A stretch of 45,427 bases of DNA from Thalassospira sp. MCCC 1A01428 (lineage in GTDB: Bacteria; Pseudomonadota; Alphaproteobacteria; Rhodospirillales; Thalassospiraceae). Position 1 is the stretch's first letter, and each line of letters opens with the position of its first letter. Positions 1-9,273 of this stretch are shown piece by piece. The notes beneath the pieces were generated by a model. It was given only the letters and a program-made list of their open reading frames with translations, was not told the origin of the DNA and made no database searches. The translations under genes and the position numbers were made by a program. The DNA is taken from contig NZ_JFJZ01000038.1 of the NCBI RefSeq assembly GCF_002115825.1, positions 1-45,427 of the forward strand, given 5' to 3'.

Positions 1-1
1 A

Positions 2-1639
2 GCTGATGTGACCTCGACCGGCTCGGGGGATGTGGCGATTACCGCCACCGCGGGTGATCTGTATCAGGAAAACGACAGCACGATTGACGGCGGTACGGGC
101 AAAGTTACCCTGACGGCGGGCAAGAAAATTACGCTTGATCAGGTTCAGACGACGACTTCAGCCATCGCCATTACGGCACAGGGTGGTGACGTTGTTGCCA
201 ATGACTTCATCAAAACGTCGGATGCGACGATTGAGATCACCGGCGACAATGATGTGTCTTTCAGCAATGGCCTGTCTGACGTTACCTCGTCGGGTACCGG
301 TGCGATTACCATCATTGCAACCAAAGGCTCAATCACGCAAGCGGATGGTTCGACCATCGATGGTGGCAGCGATAAGGTAACCTTGACCGCGGGTGACAGC
401 CAGACACTGGATCAGGTGAAAACCACCGGTGCGGATATCGCAATTACCGCTCAAAATGGCTCGGTTACTGCGAAAGACTTCATTGCCACCAGCAATGCCA
501 ATATCGACATTACAGCCGCACAGAATGTGACTCTGTTTAATGGTGAAGCTGATGTGACCTCGACCGGTTCCGGCGATGTGACCATCACCGCAACGGCAGG
601 CGATCTCTATCAGGAGAACGACAGCACCATTGATGGTGGTACAGGTAAAGTTACCCTGACGGCGGGCAAGAAAATTACGCTCGATCAGGTTCAGACGACG
701 ACCTCTGCCATTGTCATTACGGCACAGGGCGGGGACGTTGTTGCCAATGACTTCATCAAAACGTCGGATGCGACGATTGAGATCACCGGCGACAATGATG
801 TGTCCTTCTCCAATGGCCTGTCTGACGTTACCTCGTCGGGTACTGGTGCTGTTACCATCATTGCAACCAAAGGCGATATCACGCAAGCCGACGGCTCGAC
901 CATCGACGGTGGCAGCGACAAGGTAACCTTGACCGCTGGCGACAGCCTGACGCTTGATCAGGTCAAGACAAGCGGTGCGGATATCGTTATTACGGCGCAG
1001 AATGGTTCGGTTACTGCAAAAGACTTCATCACGACCAGTAATGCCAATATCAGCATTACAGCCGCACAGAATGTGACGCTGTTTAATGGTGAAGCTGATG
1101 TGACCTCGACTGGTTCGGGGGATGTGAGCATCACTGCCTCGGCGGGTGATCTGTATCAGGAAGATGAAAGCACGATCGATGCTGGAACTGGCGATGTCAT
1201 CCTGAAAGCAGGGAACGACATTACCCTTGATCAGGTTCGTACCAATACTGCTGATATTACTGTTACGGCCGATAACGGGTCCATTCTGGCGAATGACTTC
1301 ATTCGCACCAGGGATGGGTCGATTACATTACTGGCCAATAAGGATGTGACCCTGAATAATTCGGAATCCGATGTGATTTCCGAAGCATCAGGCAGCATTG
1401 ATATTACCGCGACCACTGGCAAGATCGTGCAGAATGATGGTTCGGAAATTGATGGCGGTGATGGTCGTTTGTCGCTGAGCGCAGCACAGGATATGCGTAT
1501 AGCCACCCTGCGGACCGGGGCGGGCACGAGCGGTACATCCTATGATGGTGTCACCCGCATGATCGGGATTTCGCTGCGGTCGGTTGCCGGCACGATCTCG
1601 CTGGGTGAAATTAGCGCGACCAACCATATTGATATTGTC
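2..1639 (+). repeat. Three tandem 546-bp coding repeats (182 aa each)
   Basis: The phrase GCTGATGTGACCTCGAC begins at 2, 548 and 1094, giving an exact 546-bp period with no net indel. Units 1 (2-547) and 2 (548-1093) are nearly identical in protein. Unit 3 (1094 to about 1639) diverges progressively. Each unit is itself two related halves of about 273 bp (91 aa). Differences between units 1 and 2 are mostly at third codon positions. More units may lie upstream of the window. Confidence 0.9.
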
Positions 1640-3043
1640 GCGGGGAACTCGATTGTTGAATCGAACGCCTTTGTCGATCATGGCAGCGGGTCGGTCCAGC
1701 TTTCAACTGCCGTGCTGAAGGGCGATACGATTGCGATGATTGCGGAAGGCGGCACCATTGGCACCTCTGCATCGGATCGTTTCGAGGTGCAGACCACGGC
1801 ACAGGATGGCAGTGAAATCGCCGTTACCCGTGACCAGTTTGCCACCAAGCGCCGTTACACCACCCTGCAAGCCCGTGACGGCATTTATATGGCGGAAACC
1901 AGCGGTGATCTGAGTGCGGATCGTATTGTTGCCGGAACGGCAAAGGGTGGTAGCAATGACAATGCTGAAATTGCCCTTGCCATTCGCAATGGCAGCAGCG
2001 ATATCGGCACGGTTTCGGCACCCGAAAAAATCGATATGCGGGCCAGCGGGCAGGATATTCAGATTGAAAGCCTGACCTCGCGCAATGCTGATTTGTATGT
2101 GGAAGGAAGTGACGGACGCCTTGATATTGAAAAAGGCAGTGTTGGTGAAAGCACGGTCATGGAAGCCCAGCATATTTCCCTGACCAGGCTGGAAAACTAC
2201 GTCAATAGCGCGCAGTTGCTGATGAAGGTGACGGGCCTGAATGGCAGCCTTGCACAGACGGTAAATGCAAATATCAGCGCGCCCAAAAAGATCCAGTTTG
2301 ATCTGTTGCGGACCAACAAGGCAGTGTTTGATGTTCAGTCTGTCCAAACCCGTATCGTGACGGGGCAGATTACCGGTGACATGATCATGTCACTGCCATT
2401 TGCCAAAATGCTAATGGATAACGTGACCCAGAAAATCCGTCTGGGATATCAGTTGCAACTGTTTGACAATAATACCTATTTCAACGAACTGTCGTTCGAT
2501 GATACCGATTTCAACCTGCCGGTTGATACCCGTATCGTCACCATGGATGACACGATTTTCCATGGTCCGATCGTAATTGACGACCCCGAAGACCGCATTG
2601 GCCGTATTACCGCGACCACACCCACCGAAACACCACGCCCGATAACGGGTAACCAGACAGCCGGTATTCAACCGAGCACAACCACACAGGTGGCACCGGC
2701 AAGTGTAACGGTGGGAACGGGAAGCATGGTTGCACTTGGCCGTCCAACTGGGGGCGCTGGTGGTGCGGTTGTTACGGGTCAGGGCAATGGGGCGACCAAC
2801 GGTAACGGTTTCCGGAATGCAGCCTTCCAGCCGAGCATTTCGGTTGGTAATTTAACACCGGTAACGCCTGTATCGTCGACCGGTTCAGGGACGACGCCAT
2901 CTGCCAATACGCCATCTGTACCTGTTAATCCTTCTACGCCAACGGGCAGCACGGCGGGAACCAGCGCAGGTAACGCTGCCGGGCAGCCGGGATCAAATGG
3001 GGATGCCGGTACTGTGAACAGGTCGGACGAACAGGACCAGTAA
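2..3043 (+). CDS. TpsA-type exoprotein (filamentous haemagglutinin/adhesin-like), 5' end outside window
   Basis: The reading frame is already open at the first base, so about 1013 C-terminal residues are visible and the N-terminal secretion domain lies upstream. The first two thirds consist of repeats of about 91 residues, paired into 182-residue units, rich in T, D, G, I and V with recurring ITA, STIDGG and LDQV phrases. This is the pattern of a right-handed beta-helix in large secreted adhesins. A non-repeated domain follows (about residues 520-880), then a tail of roughly 100 residues rich in S, T, P and G that ends at a TAA codon. The next gene, 90 bp downstream on the same strand, encodes a TpsB translocator, which makes this its probable substrate. 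The ligand and function are unknown; adhesion or biofilm is inference. No cysteine stands out in the repeats. Confidence 0.8.
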   Translation, partial: ADVTSTGSGDVAITATAGDLYQENDSTIDGGTGKVTLTAGKKITLDQVQTTTSAIAITAQGGDVVANDFIKTSDATIEITGDNDVSFSNGLSDVTSSGTGAITIIATKGSITQADGSTIDGGSDKVTLTAGDSQTLDQVKTTGADIAITAQNGSVTAKDFIATSNANIDITAAQNVTLFNGEADVTSTGSGDVTITATAGDLYQENDSTIDGGTGKVTLTAGKKITLDQVQTTTSAIVITAQGGDVVANDFIKTSDATIEITGDNDVSFSNGLSDVTSSGTGAVTIIATKGDITQADGSTIDGGSDKVTLTAGDSLTLDQVKTSGADIVITAQNGSVTAKDFITTSNANISITAAQNVTLFNGEADVTSTGSGDVSITASAGDLYQEDESTIDAGTGDVILKAGNDITLDQVRTNTADITVTADNGSILANDFIRTRDGSITLLANKDVTLNNSESDVISEASGSIDITATTGKIVQNDGSEIDGGDGRLSLSAAQDMRIATLRTGAGTSGTSYDGVTRMIGISLRSVAGTISLGEISATNHIDIVAGNSIVESNAFVDHGSGSVQLSTAVLKGDTIAMIAEGGTIGTSASDRFEVQTTAQDGSEIAVTRDQFATKRRYTTLQARDGIYMAETSGDLSADRIVAGTAKGGSNDNAEIALAIRNGSSDIGTVSAPEKIDMRASGQDIQIESLTSRNADLYVEGSDGRLDIEKGSVGESTVMEAQHISLTRLENYVNSAQLLMKVTGLNGSLAQTVNANISAPKKIQFDLLRTNKAVFDVQSVQTRIVTGQITGDMIMSLPFAKMLMDNVTQKIRLGYQLQLFDNNTYFNELSFDDTDFNLPVDTRIVTMDDTIFHGPIVIDDPEDRIGRITATTPTETPRPITGNQTAGIQPSTTTQVAPASVTVGTGSMVALGRPTGGAGGAVVTGQGNGATNGNGFRNAAFQPSISVGNLTPVTPVSSTGSGTTPSANTPSVPVNPSTPTGSTAGTSAGNAAGQPGSNGDAGTVNRSDEQDQ

Positions 3044-3132
3044 AAGAACGAAGTGGCGGTGCGGCCGTCACTTCGAAAATTGACGATACGTGCATAAACA
3101 GCGCCGGGGCGCTGTCTTTGGGGGACGACATT

Positions 3133-4926
3133 TTGGCAATTTCTAGCCGTACCATACCGGGTGTTTCCGGTTTGACCGGAAAAGGGTCGTTGCGCCCGAT
3201 GGTTTACGCCATGAAGGCTGTGTTGATGGCCGGGGGGATGAGTGGGATTTGTGTGCTGGCACCGTTGGCCGCACACGCCCAGCAGGCGCCCAACAGTGTT
3301 CAAAGTGATCAACAAAGCAATCCGCTGGAAAATGTCATCCGTCAGGAACAGCGTCAAAAACAGATCAACGAATTCAATGGTTTTGAGCTGCCTGAAATCG
3401 TTGATGGCAGCCCGGATTTTACCCCGCCAAAGGCGGGTGCGGGGGCAAAATTTACGGTTCAGCGGTTTGACATCAACCGGTCCGAAATCCTCGACGATCA
3501 GACCATTCGTGATGTTTTGGAAAAATATGTTGGTCGTTCGCTTTATCTGGCGGACCTGTATGACATGCTGGCCGAGTTTAACGAGCTTTATCACGAAAAA
3601 GGTTTTGTCACGGCGCGGGCCTATATCCCGCCACAGAAAATTGCAGGTGGTGAAGTCCGTGTCATTCTGGTTGAGGGGCGGGTAGGCCGTCTGCGCGTCG
3701 AGCAGAATGACTATATGCTTGAAGATTATATCGCCAGCAGCCTTCATATTCAGGAAGGTGATCTTGTTAGTCTGGATGTTTTGGAAAAGGCATTAAGCCG
3801 TTTTAATCGGCTGCATCAGACAAAGCTGACCGCCAGGCTGGAACCGGGCGAGAATTTTGGCCAGACCGATATTGTCGTTACGGCAAAAGAGCCGGACCGC
3901 ATGGCCTATTCCCTGTTTATTGACAATTATGGTGCGCTATCGACAGGGCATCGTCGGAGCGGGGGCTATGCCCGTGCCAACAGCCTGTTTGGCATAGATG
4001 ACCCGTTAACCGTGGGTGTAACGGAGTCTCGCGGGTCGCGGTCGGTGTTTACCTCATATGAATTGCCGGTTAATTCATATGATACGCGCCTGTCGGTGGG
4101 GTATACGCAAACGCGTATCCATATCATCGATGGTCCCTTTGCCGATGACCCGGCCGATCCCGATGTTTATGGCCAAACGCAGTTGATTACGGCCTCGTTA
4201 AAACAGCCGTTCATTTTATCGCCGCACTGGTTGATGAATGTCGATTACAGCTATAATGGCAATATTTCCTATACTACATTCGGGGCGGCATTAACCGAAA
4301 CATGGATTAATCGTCATTCAATCGGGGTTGATTTTAACTATCTGGGCGATACCGGCTTTTATTCGTTCGGTTTACGCGGACACCGGATGTTTTCCCATAT
4401 TCGTCAGGCTGCAACAGAATATCGCGTAACCAGCAAATACACTGCCAATGCCTTTGCCTATCAGCAACTTGGCGGGCCGTTTACGGCACAGGTCACGGCG
4501 GGCGGACAAATGACAAAAGACCGTGTGTTGCCGCCAGCAGAACAGTTTTCGGTCGGCGGCGTTGGCACCATGCGGGGCTATGAACCCGGTGCGTTCTCCG
4601 GTGACGACGGTTATTTCATCGATACCGAACTGCATTACAATTTCAATTTCCCTACTGCGTTCTGGAAGGGGCAACCTGAAAACACCCAGGCCAGTGTTTA
4701 TGTGTTTTTTGATCATGCCGGTGCTTTTCGTTATCGCGATGGTTCACAAAATGACCGTTATCGTCGCGAAGATTTCACCAGCGCGGCAGGTATTGGTGTG
4801 CGGGTAAATAATTTTGTCGGTATTGGTTCGCTTGATGCCGCGTTTTTCCAGGATCTGGATTACAACACCAATAATGAAGAAGCCCGTAAACCCAGTTTTC
4901 TGATCAGCCTGCGGATGAACTTTTAG
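3133..4926 (+). CDS. TpsB outer-membrane translocator (ShlB/FhaC/HecB family)
   Basis: This is the two-partner-secretion pore that exports the upstream TpsA protein. It has an N-terminal signal sequence with a probable cut after AHA (before QQAP), and a POTRA-type region at about residues 65-190 containing KFTVQRFDINRSEIL, KGFVTARAYIPPQ and VRVILVEGRVG. A beta-barrel of about 390 residues follows and ends in an aromatic residue (LRMNF), as outer-membrane proteins do. The conserved barrel motif VGGVGTMRGYEPG is present near residue 475. At 597 aa the length is normal for the family. I chose the TTG at 3133 because GGGGGA lies 7 bases upstream. TTG 3118 and ATG 3199 are alternatives, and the ATG would give a more ordinary signal peptide. 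It is probably co-transcribed with tpsA. Confidence 0.85.
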   Translation: MAISSRTIPGVSGLTGKGSLRPMVYAMKAVLMAGGMSGICVLAPLAAHAQQAPNSVQSDQQSNPLENVIRQEQRQKQINEFNGFELPEIVDGSPDFTPPKAGAGAKFTVQRFDINRSEILDDQTIRDVLEKYVGRSLYLADLYDMLAEFNELYHEKGFVTARAYIPPQKIAGGEVRVILVEGRVGRLRVEQNDYMLEDYIASSLHIQEGDLVSLDVLEKALSRFNRLHQTKLTARLEPGENFGQTDIVVTAKEPDRMAYSLFIDNYGALSTGHRRSGGYARANSLFGIDDPLTVGVTESRGSRSVFTSYELPVNSYDTRLSVGYTQTRIHIIDGPFADDPADPDVYGQTQLITASLKQPFILSPHWLMNVDYSYNGNISYTTFGAALTETWINRHSIGVDFNYLGDTGFYSFGLRGHRMFSHIRQAATEYRVTSKYTANAFAYQQLGGPFTAQVTAGGQMTKDRVLPPAEQFSVGGVGTMRGYEPGAFSGDDGYFIDTELHYNFNFPTAFWKGQPENTQASVYVFFDHAGAFRYRDGSQNDRYRREDFTSAAGIGVRVNNFVGIGSLDAAFFQDLDYNTNNEEARKPSFLISLRMNF

Positions 4927-4953
4927 GCGCAGTTAAAGACGTTCAGAATTATA

Positions 4954-4985
4954 AAAGCCCGGCAGGATGTCACCTGCCGGGCTTT
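4954..4985. terminator. Bidirectional terminator between tpsB and iolG
   Basis: A perfect 13-bp stem (AAAGCCCGGCAGG / CCTGCCGGGCTTT) with a 6-base loop is flanked by A-rich and T-rich sequence on both sides. It lies between two convergent genes and can serve both. Confidence 0.9.
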
Positions 4986-5007
4986 ATTATGTCAGGGTCA
5001 CGATTAT

Positions 5008-6000
5008 TCACGCGCCAGGTTTTACAGCCGACCCAGTTTTAAGGGACTGAACGGCGGCATCGGCCAGCTCAAGGGCTTTCAGGCCGTCATGCCCGCTTGG
5101 GAAGGCGACATTTTCGCCACTGAGCATGTTGCAAAACGTGGTCAGTTCAAACCGGTACGCATCGGCATAACGCTGCATGAAAAAGTCCAGCAGTGGTTCG
5201 GTGGTATAACCGTCGCCATTGGCAATCGTTACCGATGTTGCCCGGTGGTTTTCGGCCTGCACCATGCCCTTGGAACCATGAACCTCGACCCGTTGGTCAT
5301 AGCCATAGGTCGCCCGGCGTGAATTGGTAATCACGGCCATTTTGCCGCTGGCAGTACGCAGGGTTGCGGTTGCTGTATCGACATCACCGGTTTCCTTGAT
5401 TGCCGGGTCGGTCAAAACGGCGCCGGTGGCAAAAACCTCGGTCACCTCTTCGCCGAGCAGAAAACGCGCCATATCAAAGTCGTGAATCATCATGTCGCGA
5501 AACAGGCCGCCGGACCGTTTGATATAATCAACCGGCGGGGCACCCGGGTCGCGTGAGGTGATTTGTACCAGTTCAACATCACCAACATTACCCGCACGAA
5601 TTTCAGCATGGACGCGGGCAAAGCTGGGGTCAAAGCGGCGGTTGAAACCAACCATCAGTTTGGCACCGGTTTCTTCAACCACTTTCAGGCAGGCCCTTAC
5701 GCGCTCGGCTGAAAGGTCCACCGGTTTTTCGCAGAAAATCGCCTTGCCAGCCCTGGCCGCCAGTTCGATCTGATCGGCATGAAGGTCGGTCGGGGTGGCA
5801 ATAATGACGGCACCAATGCTGGTATCGTTCATAATTTCTTCGACCGAGGCGCGTTTGGCCCCGGTTAGCGCGATGGCAGCATCCGCCGCTGCGTCCACGG
5901 GGTCATAAACCGCAGCGATTTTTGCATTGGGCACGCCCAGCACTGCTTTGGCATGGGTGATGCCGATACGTCCGGCACCCAGCAGTCCGATATTAAGCAT
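5008..6000 (-). CDS. iolG: myo-Inositol 2-dehydrogenase
   Basis: A Gfo/Idh/MocA-family NAD-dependent oxidoreductase expected to oxidise myo-inositol to scyllo-inosose (2-keto-myo-inositol), the first catabolic step, in the cytoplasm. The Rossmann motif GAGRIG is at residues 8-13, the EKP motif at 91-93 (catalytic Lys92), and GGLFRDMMIHDFD at 164-176 supplies the Asp169/His173 pair expected for inositol dehydrogenases. At 330 aa it is full length. It is the last gene of the long inositol operon, 11 bp after mmsA, and is followed by a strong terminator. The substrate call rests on the motifs plus its place among iolCDEB. Confidence 0.92.
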   Translation of the reverse strand: MLNIGLLGAGRIGITHAKAVLGVPNAKIAAVYDPVDAAADAAIALTGAKRASVEEIMNDTSIGAVIIATPTDLHADQIELAARAGKAIFCEKPVDLSAERVRACLKVVEETGAKLMVGFNRRFDPSFARVHAEIRAGNVGDVELVQITSRDPGAPPVDYIKRSGGLFRDMMIHDFDMARFLLGEEVTEVFATGAVLTDPAIKETGDVDTATATLRTASGKMAVITNSRRATYGYDQRVEVHGSKGMVQAENHRATSVTIANGDGYTTEPLLDFFMQRYADAYRFELTTFCNMLSGENVAFPSGHDGLKALELADAAVQSLKTGSAVKPGA

Positions 6001-6011
6001 GGCTATTTTCC

Positions 6012-7514
6012 TTAACCAAGGGTCGGCATGGTGAATTCAGGGTCGGTCCGCTGGCCGGTTGGCCACCGGGTGGTGGTGGTTTTAAGGCGGGTAAAGAAAC
6101 GAACGCCTTCCATGCCATGCATGTGGTGATCGCCAAAGATTGATGATTTCCAGCCGCCAAAGGAATGGAACGCCATTGGCACCGGAATTGGCACGTTAAT
6201 GCCGACCATGCCAACCTCGATATCCTGGCTAAAGGCACGGGCAACGTCACCATCGCGGGTGAAAACTGCTGTGCCATTGGCGTATTCATGGCTGTGGATC
6301 AAATCAACGGCCGCCTGGTAATCGGGGCGACGGACGATGGACAATGCCGGGCCAAAAATTTCCTCGCGGTAGATTTTCATTTCCGGGGTGACGTGATCAA
6401 ACAAGGTGCCACCAATATAATAGCCGTTTTCATAACCTTGCTTGTCCTGGCGGAAGGTGCGACCATCGACAACAATTTTGGCCCCTTCGGTTTCAGCCGA
6501 ATCAATATATCCGCGCACTTTTTCAAGGTGCTGTTTGGTGACCAGCGGCCCCATATCGGATGATTTATCTGCCGCCGGGCCAATTTTAAGGGCGTTGATT
6601 TTCGGCACCAGTTTTTCGACCAGCGCATCGGCAACGGCATCGGTCACGGGCACCGCCACCGAAATCGCCATGCACCGTTCCCCGGCCGAACCATAGGCCG
6701 CGCCCATCAGGGCATTCACCGCCATATCAAGGTCTGCATCGGGCATAATCACCATATGGTTCTTTGCCCCGCCCAATGCCTGCACACGTTTGCCATTCGC
6801 TGTGCCGGTTGTGTAAATATATTTGGCAATCGGCGTGGAGCCGACAAAGCTGATAGCCTTGACATCCGGGTTGTTCAAAAGGGCATCAACCGCTTCCTTG
6901 TCACCCTGAATAACGTTGAAAACGCCGTCGGGCAGGCCTGCTTCGGTCAGCCAGTCCGCCATCAGAAGGGATGCAGACGGATCGCGTTCGGACGGTTTAA
7001 GGATGAAAGTATTGCCGCATGCAAGCGCGACAGGGAACATCCACATGGGCACCATGGCGGGGAAGTTAAACGGGGTAATCCCGGCAACAACACCCAATGC
7101 CTGACGGACAGAATGGCTATCAACGCCGGTGCCAACATTTTCGGTAAATTCGCCTTTGAGCAGGTGCGGGGCACCGGTGGCAAATTCCACCACTTCCAAT
7201 CCACGGGTCACTTCACCCAGGGCATCGTCGTGGGTTTTGCCATGTTCGGCACTAATGGCTTCTGCCATCTTATCGGCGCGTTCCCACAAAATGGTTTTGA
7301 ACCGGTCCAAAATACGGGCGCGGCGCAGCGGCGGCGTTTTGGACCAATCGCGCCATGCGGCTTTGGCGGCGGCAACGGCCTGGTCAATTTCGGCAGTTGA
7401 TGCCAGGGCAACGGTTTTCTCAACATCCCCGGTGGCGGGGTTAAATACATCCTGCGACCGGCCCGATGTGCCAGCAACATGTGCGCCATTAATGTAATGG
7501 GCGATTTCGGTCAT
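6012..7514 (-). CDS. mmsA: Methylmalonate-semialdehyde dehydrogenase (acylating)
   Basis: A CoA-acylating aldehyde dehydrogenase (iolA/mmsA type) that converts malonate semialdehyde, the end product of the iol pathway, to acetyl-CoA. It also acts on methylmalonate semialdehyde from valine. The 500-aa protein has the ALDH asparagine in PFNFP (about 149), an NAD-binding [12 protein letters not shown] segment, and the nucleophile Cys281 in GSAGERCMA. It has LGGAKNH where ordinary aldehyde dehydrogenases have the general-base Glu motif, the hallmark of this CoA-dependent subfamily. I chose ATG 7514 because AAAGGA lies 8 bases upstream; an ATG at 7544 has no such site. It sits between iolB and iolG in the operon. 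Confidence 0.92.
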   Translation of the reverse strand: MTEIAHYINGAHVAGTSGRSQDVFNPATGDVEKTVALASTAEIDQAVAAAKAAWRDWSKTPPLRRARILDRFKTILWERADKMAEAISAEHGKTHDDALGEVTRGLEVVEFATGAPHLLKGEFTENVGTGVDSHSVRQALGVVAGITPFNFPAMVPMWMFPVALACGNTFILKPSERDPSASLLMADWLTEAGLPDGVFNVIQGDKEAVDALLNNPDVKAISFVGSTPIAKYIYTTGTANGKRVQALGGAKNHMVIMPDADLDMAVNALMGAAYGSAGERCMAISVAVPVTDAVADALVEKLVPKINALKIGPAADKSSDMGPLVTKQHLEKVRGYIDSAETEGAKIVVDGRTFRQDKQGYENGYYIGGTLFDHVTPEMKIYREEIFGPALSIVRRPDYQAAVDLIHSHEYANGTAVFTRDGDVARAFSQDIEVGMVGINVPIPVPMAFHSFGGWKSSIFGDHHMHGMEGVRFFTRLKTTTTRWPTGQRTDPEFTMPTLG

Positions 7515-7558
7515 GGGTAAAATCCTTTGATTCGGGGCGTTCATTCATTCGCGCCAGC

Positions 7559-8362
7559 TTATTTGCTGTCGCGCTGGAAAATCCAGTCGTGATCGGGGTG
7601 GTTCTGGAACCGCCATTTGCGCATCGGCCCGGCCATGACATTGAGGTAATACATTTCATAGCCATAAGGCGATCCGCACGGATGATGCCCCTTGGGCACC
7701 AGCACCACGTCCCCGCTTTGCACGGCCATGGTTTCGTCAAGTTCACCGTCTTCGGTGAAAACACGTTGAAAACCAAAACCCTGTTCGGGGTTCAAACGGT
7801 GATAATAGGTTTCCTCAAGATAAGTCATCTCGGGGTAATTATCCTCGTCATGGCGGTGCGGCGGATAGGACGACCAGTTGCCTTGCGGGGTGAAAACCTC
7901 GGTCACCAGCAGGCTGTCGGCCACATCGGATTCCTCCATCGCAATCGGATGGATATAGCGGGTGTTGCTACCTTTGCCGCGTTCCACCATTTGCACGTCG
8001 CGAATAACACGGGTGGGGTAATTGCCTTTGCCCGGTGCCGTGCAAACCGCAAGGGTGCATTTGGTGGTGGCCTGTGCCGTCCAGTTCGCTTCATTGGGGG
8101 CATAAACGCAGTGGGGTGATTTGCGTTCAAACACACTCATGCGGTCGCCAAGTTCGCCAAAATTCTGGTCATCAACCGAGATCTCGGCCTTGCCCTCCAC
8201 CAGTACCAAAATAACTTCACGGTCGCCGGTAGGTTCACTGGCGGTTTCGCCCGGTTCGAGGTGATAAAGCCCAAAACCGACATAGCCCCAATTGGCTGAT
8301 TGTGCAGTAATGTCGTGCACCTTGCCGTGGGTGCCGGTGGGTTTGCGTAGAAGGTCGGCCAT
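7559..8362 (-). CDS. iolB: 5-Deoxy-glucuronate isomerase
   Basis: A cupin-fold isomerase that converts 5-deoxy-D-glucuronate to 5-dehydro-2-deoxy-D-gluconate, the fourth step of myo-inositol breakdown. The 267-aa length is typical. The metal-site segment SSYPPHRHDEDNYPEMTY (about residues 164-181) with following LEE carries the histidines and acids that bind the metal. A second conserved stretch, VLVPKGHHPCGSPYGYEMYY, is near residue 231, and the protein ends with the family's RKWRFQNHPDHDWI. Its ATG overlaps the iolE stop as TGATG, so translation is probably coupled. Confidence 0.94.
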   Translation of the reverse strand: MADLLRKPTGTHGKVHDITAQSANWGYVGFGLYHLEPGETASEPTGDREVILVLVEGKAEISVDDQNFGELGDRMSVFERKSPHCVYAPNEANWTAQATTKCTLAVCTAPGKGNYPTRVIRDVQMVERGKGSNTRYIHPIAMEESDVADSLLVTEVFTPQGNWSSYPPHRHDEDNYPEMTYLEETYYHRLNPEQGFGFQRVFTEDGELDETMAVQSGDVVLVPKGHHPCGSPYGYEMYYLNVMAGPMRKWRFQNHPDHDWIFQRDSK

Positions 8363-9267
8363 CAGGCGTCTCCTTTATCCAGTCCGGTTTCTTTGGCCAT
8401 CGCACGCAGCGATTTAAGGCCAAGGGTTTGATATTCAAGCGGGTTGCGAACGGCAGGGTCCTGTTCGGCTTCAATCACCAGCCAGCCGCTATAGCCATGT
8501 TCGCCAGCAATTTTTAACACCGGTTCAAAGGCAACTTCGCCTTCTCCGTCACCGGGAACGGTAAACACGCCGCGCCGCACCCCTTCCAGGAAGCTGAGTT
8601 TTTCGCCTTCCACCTGCTGACGAATGACCGGGCGCACATTTTTGCAGTGAATATGCCCAACGCGATCCATATATTTGTGCGCGACTTCTGCGGGGTTGGC
8701 ACCGCCAAACAAGGCATGCCCGGTATCAAGCAACAAATGCGTGGCCGGGCCGGTATGGGCCATCAGGGCATCAATTTCGTCGGCACTTTCAACGATGGTG
8801 CCCATATGATGATGATAGACCAGCGTAATGCCCTGATCGGCGCAATATTGGGCAATGGCTTCCACATCGGCCCCAAATTTTGCCCATTGGTCGGCAGGCA
8901 AAACCGGGCTGTTGGCAAGGGGCATGTTGTCATTGCCGTGAATGGCATTGGATGTTTCGCACACAATGCACACCTTGCAGCCCATGGCCTTTAACAAATC
9001 GAGATGTGGCTGAATGGCCTTCTTTTCGTCTTCGACCGAATGGGTCAAAAGGTTGAGCGAATGCCAGCCGGAAACGAATTTAAGGCCGTTTGGCTCAAGG
9101 GCTGCTTTCAGGGCAGCCGGGTCGGTCGGCATTTTGTGGCCTTTTTCAATGCCGTCAAAGCCGATTTCGCCTGCCTGGCTCAGGCAGGTTTCAAGCGAAA
9201 TATCCGCGCCAAGGGTTTGGTCGTCATCGTTGGACCAGGCAATCGGGTTGGTGCCATAAAGAATCAT
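8362..9267 (-). CDS. iolE: Inosose dehydratase
   Basis: A xylose-isomerase-like TIM-barrel enzyme that dehydrates scyllo-inosose to 3D-(3,5/4)-trihydroxycyclohexane-1,2-dione. The start matches the family signature [11 protein letters not shown] (residues 5-15) and is followed by [13 protein letters not shown]. The metal-binding strands carry [25 protein letters not shown] and [10 protein letters not shown], and the C-terminal [10 protein letters not shown] provides the last acidic ligand. The 301 aa are full length. It lies 6 bp after iolD and overlaps iolB. Product and substrate follow from the family and the neighbours. Confidence 0.94.
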   Translation of the reverse strand: MILYGTNPIAWSNDDDQTLGADISLETCLSQAGEIGFDGIEKGHKMPTDPAALKAALEPNGLKFVSGWHSLNLLTHSVEDEKKAIQPHLDLLKAMGCKVCIVCETSNAIHGNDNMPLANSPVLPADQWAKFGADVEAIAQYCADQGITLVYHHHMGTIVESADEIDALMAHTGPATHLLLDTGHALFGGANPAEVAHKYMDRVGHIHCKNVRPVIRQQVEGEKLSFLEGVRRGVFTVPGDGEGEVAFEPVLKIAGEHGYSGWLVIEAEQDPAVRNPLEYQTLGLKSLRAMAKETGLDKGDA

Positions 9268-9273
9268 GGGAAC

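Noticed and set aside
2..1639. Repeat block as a CRISPR array or mobile repeat
   Set aside because: Units are 546 bp without unique spacers and stay in one reading frame, so they are protein repeats.
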